Assembly: GCF_020073745.1 (NCBI RefSeq)
Contig: NZ_JAIRAU010000001.1
Span: forward strand, 62,001 to 126,000
Reading direction: 5' to 3'
DNA from: Nannocystis pusilla
Lineage (GTDB): Bacteria > Myxococcota_A > Polyangia > Nannocystales > Nannocystaceae
Length of the DNA: 64,000 bases
Shown piece by piece: positions 61,627 through 64,000 of the stretch. Under the pieces are notes generated by a model. It saw only the letters and a program-made list of their open reading frames with translations. It was not told where the DNA came from and searched no databases. Made by a program: the position numbers and the translations under genes. How positions within the stretch are numbered: position 1 is the first letter of the stretch; every line of letters starts with the position of its first letter.

Positions 61627-62159
61627 TGACCTCGCTCCGCGACCTGCCGTTCGAACAGGCGCCGCCCCTGGCCCTGTTCGGGCTCGACCAGGACCACGAT
61701 GTCCCGGTCGACCACGAGCACACGCGCTACGGCTGGTGCGTGCTGCCGGGCGTGGAGCTGGTCGGCGAAGACCAGGCGCTGTGGGTCGAGTCACCGCTGG
61801 TGCTCGCGCTCCACAGCCCCGACGAGGACCAGATCGCGGTACCCCGCCGCGGCGGGGTGCCGAGCGACATCAACCTCGAGTTCACGCTGTCGGCCGAGGA
61901 CTCGGCCGTCGCGCTGCTGTCGGAGTTCCTGGCCACGCGCGTGCCGGCGCTCGCCGACGCGGGGCAGCCGATCGTGCTCGCGCTGTGCAACCCGCGGCGC
62001 GCGCGGATCTCCAAGCCGCCCGCGCTGGCCGGGCGCCGCATGTACTACGGGACAGGTGACGTGGTCGCCTGGCTCCGCCGCCGCGCCGGCGCGACCGACT
62101 GGTCGCTCGCCGGCGACGCGTTCGTCCAGCTCGAGAGCGCACGCTGGTACACCTGCTGA
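61626..62159 (+). CDS. hypothetical protein
   Basis: 177 aa, ATG overlapping the previous stop. FEQAPPLALFGLDQDHDVPV, YGWCVLPGVELVGEDQALWV, INLEFTLSAEDSAVALLSEF and DAFVQLESARWYTC: an acidic soluble alpha/beta protein. It has no signal peptide and no known motif. A 14-bp repeat pair is embedded near the C-terminus (62038-62057, encoding RMYYGTGD). Coupled to the lipoprotein upstream and followed after 7 bp by the next gene. Confidence 0.6.
   Translation: MTSLRDLPFEQAPPLALFGLDQDHDVPVDHEHTRYGWCVLPGVELVGEDQALWVESPLVLALHSPDEDQIAVPRRGGVPSDINLEFTLSAEDSAVALLSEFLATRVPALADAGQPIVLALCNPRRARISKPPALAGRRMYYGTGDVVAWLRRRAGATDWSLAGDAFVQLESARWYTC
62038..62057. repeat. 14-bp-phased RCATGT repeat, 2 units
   Basis: GCATGT at 62038 and ACAGGT at 62052, spacer ACTACGGG. 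Inside the 177-aa hypothetical gene. Confidence 0.65.
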
Positions 62160-62166
62160 GGGCACC

Positions 62167-62670
62167 ATGACCATCTCGCACGCCAAGAAGCTCGTCTACG
62201 CCGGGATCTACGTCCTCAAGCGGCTCGACCTCAAGCCGGGAGAGGGCGGGATCCGCCTGCCGGTGCTGCTCGAACCCCAGCACGCGCAGCTCGAAGAGGT
62301 GCTCGAGAAGCTGGTGATGGACGGCTACATCGAGATCGATCGCAAGGCGCAGCTCTACAAGCTGACGAAGCGCGGGACGGCACACCTCGGCAAGCTGATC
62401 GACGAGGCCGAGGGCTACATCGACGAGTTCGACGAGGTCGAGATCGCCGACGTCGTCGACGAGCTGCGCGCGCGCAACATCGACCCGCTGCGCGTGCGCT
62501 TCCTGTGGGGCTGGTACCAGGGCGAATTCGACGACGTGGCGCTGTTCCAGGAGCGCCGCGGCTTCGTCGAGGTGGAGCCCGACTGGCCGCTGTTCATCGT
62601 CAGCGACGATTTCTACGAGAACCTCGAGCTCGACGTCGAGGGCGACTCGCCCGAGGCGCTGGACGACTGA
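62167..62670 (+). CDS. hypothetical protein with winged-helix-like N-terminus
   Basis: 167 aa, ATG start. AQLEEVLEKLVMDGYIEIDR followed by KAQLYKLTKRGTAHLGKLID looks like a winged-helix (helix-helix-wing) unit. The second half is very acidic (EAEGYIDEFDEVEIADVVDE, YENLELDVEGDSPEALDD) and includes RVRFLWGWYQGEFDDVALF. It may be a regulator or an adaptor. Last gene of the three-gene unit; the family is not recognised. Confidence 0.6.
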   Translation: MTISHAKKLVYAGIYVLKRLDLKPGEGGIRLPVLLEPQHAQLEEVLEKLVMDGYIEIDRKAQLYKLTKRGTAHLGKLIDEAEGYIDEFDEVEIADVVDELRARNIDPLRVRFLWGWYQGEFDDVALFQERRGFVEVEPDWPLFIVSDDFYENLELDVEGDSPEALDD

Positions 62671-62694
62671 GCCTCGGGGGCATGTCCTTCGCTG

Positions 62695-63708
62695 TCAGTC
62701 GTCGAGCGTGATGACGACCTTGCCGAACGGCCCGCGGCGGAGGTGGGCGAAGGCCTCGGGGGCGGCCCGGAAGTCGTAGACCCTGTCGATCACCGGCTTG
62801 ATGCGGAGGTGGTCGATGGCCCGGACCATGTCCTCGAGCGCACGACGGTGTCCCACGGCGATCGCCGCGAGTGTCGCCCGCTTGAAGAGGAGCGGCATCG
62901 TCGGAATGCGTAGGACCCACTCGTCGAGCAGGCCGATGATCGACACGCGTCCGCCGAGCGACACCGCCTCCAGCGAGCGGGCGATGTTGTCGCCGCCGGC
63001 CATCTCGAGGATGTGCTCGGCGCCGCGTCCGCCGGTCAGCTCCAGCACGCGGTCTTGCCACTCGGGCTGGCGCACGCGGTTGATGCCGTCGCTCGCTCCG
63101 AGCGCGAGGGCCCGCTCGAGCTTGTCGTCGCTGCTGGATGTGACGATCACGCGGGCCCCGTGGGCGACCGCGAATTGCAGCGCGAACAGGGACACGCCCC
63201 CGGTCCCCTGGACCACCAGCGTCTGGCCGGCCCGCACGGCGCCGAGCTCGACGACGGCGAACCACGCGGTCAGTCCGGCGACAGGGAGGGTGCTGGCCGC
63301 CGCCGCGTCCAGCGATAGGGGGGCCGCGACCAGCTGGGCGGCGGGCACCGCCACATACTCGGCCAGGCGGCCGAGGACCGGCTTGCTGTTCACGTCGGCC
63401 GGCGGGATCGGTCCGTCGATCCACCCGACGTTGTCGACGGTGATGACGCGGTCGCCGACGGCGAAACGCCTGACGTCCTGGCCGAGGGCCACGACCTCTC
63501 CCGCCATGTCCGAGCCCGGGACCATGGCGCCGTCCCAGGCCGCCCCCATGGCGCCGTCGATGAGCGCGCCGTCGCGGTAGTTCAAGGCCACCGCGCGCGT
63601 ACGGACGAGCACCTCGCCGGGGCCCGGCACCGGACGCTCCGCCTGCACGAGGCGCAGCGCGTCCAGGCCGGGAGTCCGCAGCTCCCACTGCTTCATTCGC
63701 GGGGCCAT
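62695..63708 (-). CDS. MDR-family (quinone-reductase-like) NAD(P)H oxidoreductase
   Basis: 337 aa, ATG start. GEVLVRTRAVALNYRDGALI is the MDR N-terminal motif with the Cys of zinc ADHs replaced, so no catalytic zinc is expected. GSDMAGEVVALGQDVRRFAV, TLVVQGTGGVSLFALQFAVA (nucleotide loop GTGGVS), EMAGGDNIARSLEAVSLGGR and VITLDD complete the fold. It reduces an alkene, quinone or similar substrate with NAD(P)H. Its start is 1 bp after the stop of the partial oxidoreductase gene, so both belong to one operon. Confidence 0.9.
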   Translation of the reverse strand: MAPRMKQWELRTPGLDALRLVQAERPVPGPGEVLVRTRAVALNYRDGALIDGAMGAAWDGAMVPGSDMAGEVVALGQDVRRFAVGDRVITVDNVGWIDGPIPPADVNSKPVLGRLAEYVAVPAAQLVAAPLSLDAAAASTLPVAGLTAWFAVVELGAVRAGQTLVVQGTGGVSLFALQFAVAHGARVIVTSSSDDKLERALALGASDGINRVRQPEWQDRVLELTGGRGAEHILEMAGGDNIARSLEAVSLGGRVSIIGLLDEWVLRIPTMPLLFKRATLAAIAVGHRRALEDMVRAIDHLRIKPVIDRVYDFRAAPEAFAHLRRGPFGKVVITLDD

Positions 63709-63709
63709 G

Positions 63710-64000
63710 TCAGACGACCTCCTGCCGCACGCCGGTGCGCGCGGCCTTCTCGATGGCAGCCAGGAGCCGGTGACGGGTCACGGCATGGGCGAAGTCGGGG
63801 ACGAGCCGGGTGTTCTCGCGGAGGTCGCGGGCGAGCGCCGCGTACTGGCGCAGCGTGTTGGCGCCGACGCCGTCGGGCGGGGTCGTCGATATCGGAGCGA
63901 CCGAGGTCTGCTCACCGCGGCCGCCTCTCAGCGTGAGGTCGGCGACCTGGAGATTGCCGTTGGCGGCGGTGAGGACGAGGTCGCCCTCGGTCCCGGTGAT
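63710..64000 (-). CDS. Gfo/Idh/MocA-type oxidoreductase, C-terminal fragment
   Basis: The last 96 residues of a protein whose start lies beyond the window. ITGTEGDLVLTAANGNLQVA is the inner strand pair of the C-terminal beta-sheet in Gfo/Idh/MocA enzymes (GTEGDLVLT). NTLRQYAALARDLRENTRLV and PDFAHAVTRHRLLAAIEKAA is the closing helix, with the typical DFAHAV-x-x-H-x-L pattern. The NAD-binding domain is not visible. Stop codon at 63710-63712, followed directly by the MDR reductase start. Confidence 0.8.
   Translation of the reverse strand: MTGTEGDLVLTAANGNLQVADLTLRGGRGEQTSVAPISTTPPDGVGANTLRQYAALARDLRENTRLVPDFAHAVTRHRLLAAIEKAARTGVRQEVV

Overview
The window is high-GC, gene-dense bacterial DNA. 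It most resembles a myxobacterium of the Nannocystis type. The evidence is many lipobox proteins followed by Thr/Ser/Glu-rich stalks, a C-terminal MYXO-CTERM sorting signal, a Ser/Thr kinase fused to TPR-like repeats, two sigma/anti-sigma modules, an H1-like Lys/Ala protein and an RRM protein. This placement is inference from gene content; there is no rRNA gene in the window. I saw no rRNA, tRNA, CRISPR array, insertion sequence or phage gene.

Layout. 1-3.8 kb (minus): a probable glycolipid unit with a GT4 glycosyltransferase, a DUF2334 deacetylase-like protein, a GT28-like glycosyltransferase and an RND/MMPL exporter cut by the window edge. 4.2-6.0 kb (plus): an alpha/beta hydrolase and a PlsC-type acyltransferase. 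6.0-7.6 kb (minus): a rhomboid protease overlapping an SDH/SppA-like membrane protease. 7.8-8.4 kb: a KDPG-type aldolase. 8.6-15.1 kb: two paralogous ThiF-nitroreductase fusion proteins (Rv1355c type) flanking an N-acyltransferase-like gene and an opposite-strand small gene. 15.2-18.3 kb (minus): ECF sigma factor, anti-sigma-like protein, TPR-like protein and two eight-cysteine lipoproteins. 18.4-20 kb: a pseudouridine synthase and a radical-SAM activase. 20.1-23.6 kb (minus): a methyltransferase-like protein, a membrane protein and an aldehyde dehydrogenase. 23.7-32.8 kb: mostly secreted lipoproteins (MYXO-CTERM, two beta-propellers, DUF4920, an alkaline-phosphatase-like enzyme), TonB and a membrane-propeller protein. 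33-37 kb: histidine kinase, H1-like protein, AI-2E family permease. 37.1-40.9 kb (minus): a three-gene biotin-dependent acyl-CoA carboxylase. 41-49.4 kb: Ser/Thr kinase-TPR, RNase Z, a Thr-rich lipoprotein, DUF971, DUF3160, GNAT and RRM proteins. 49.6-51.8 kb (minus): a second ECF sigma factor with a FecR/TPR anti-sigma-like partner. 52-64 kb: HU/IHF, a PEP-utiliser-like protein, polyphosphate kinase with SixA, a DUF2079 membrane protein, a three-gene unknown operon, an MDR reductase and a partial Gfo/Idh/MocA oxidoreductase.

The most unusual feature is a dispersed short repeat running through the whole window. A palindromic hexamer close to RCATGT recurs at exactly 14-bp intervals (8-bp spacer, typically like CCNNAAGG) in 36 small arrays of 2-6 units. 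That is about one array per 1.8 kb. Arrays lie between genes, over start and stop codons, and inside reading frames of unrelated proteins. I know of no described element with this architecture. The second candidate is the duplicated ThiF-nitroreductase system with its acyltransferase.
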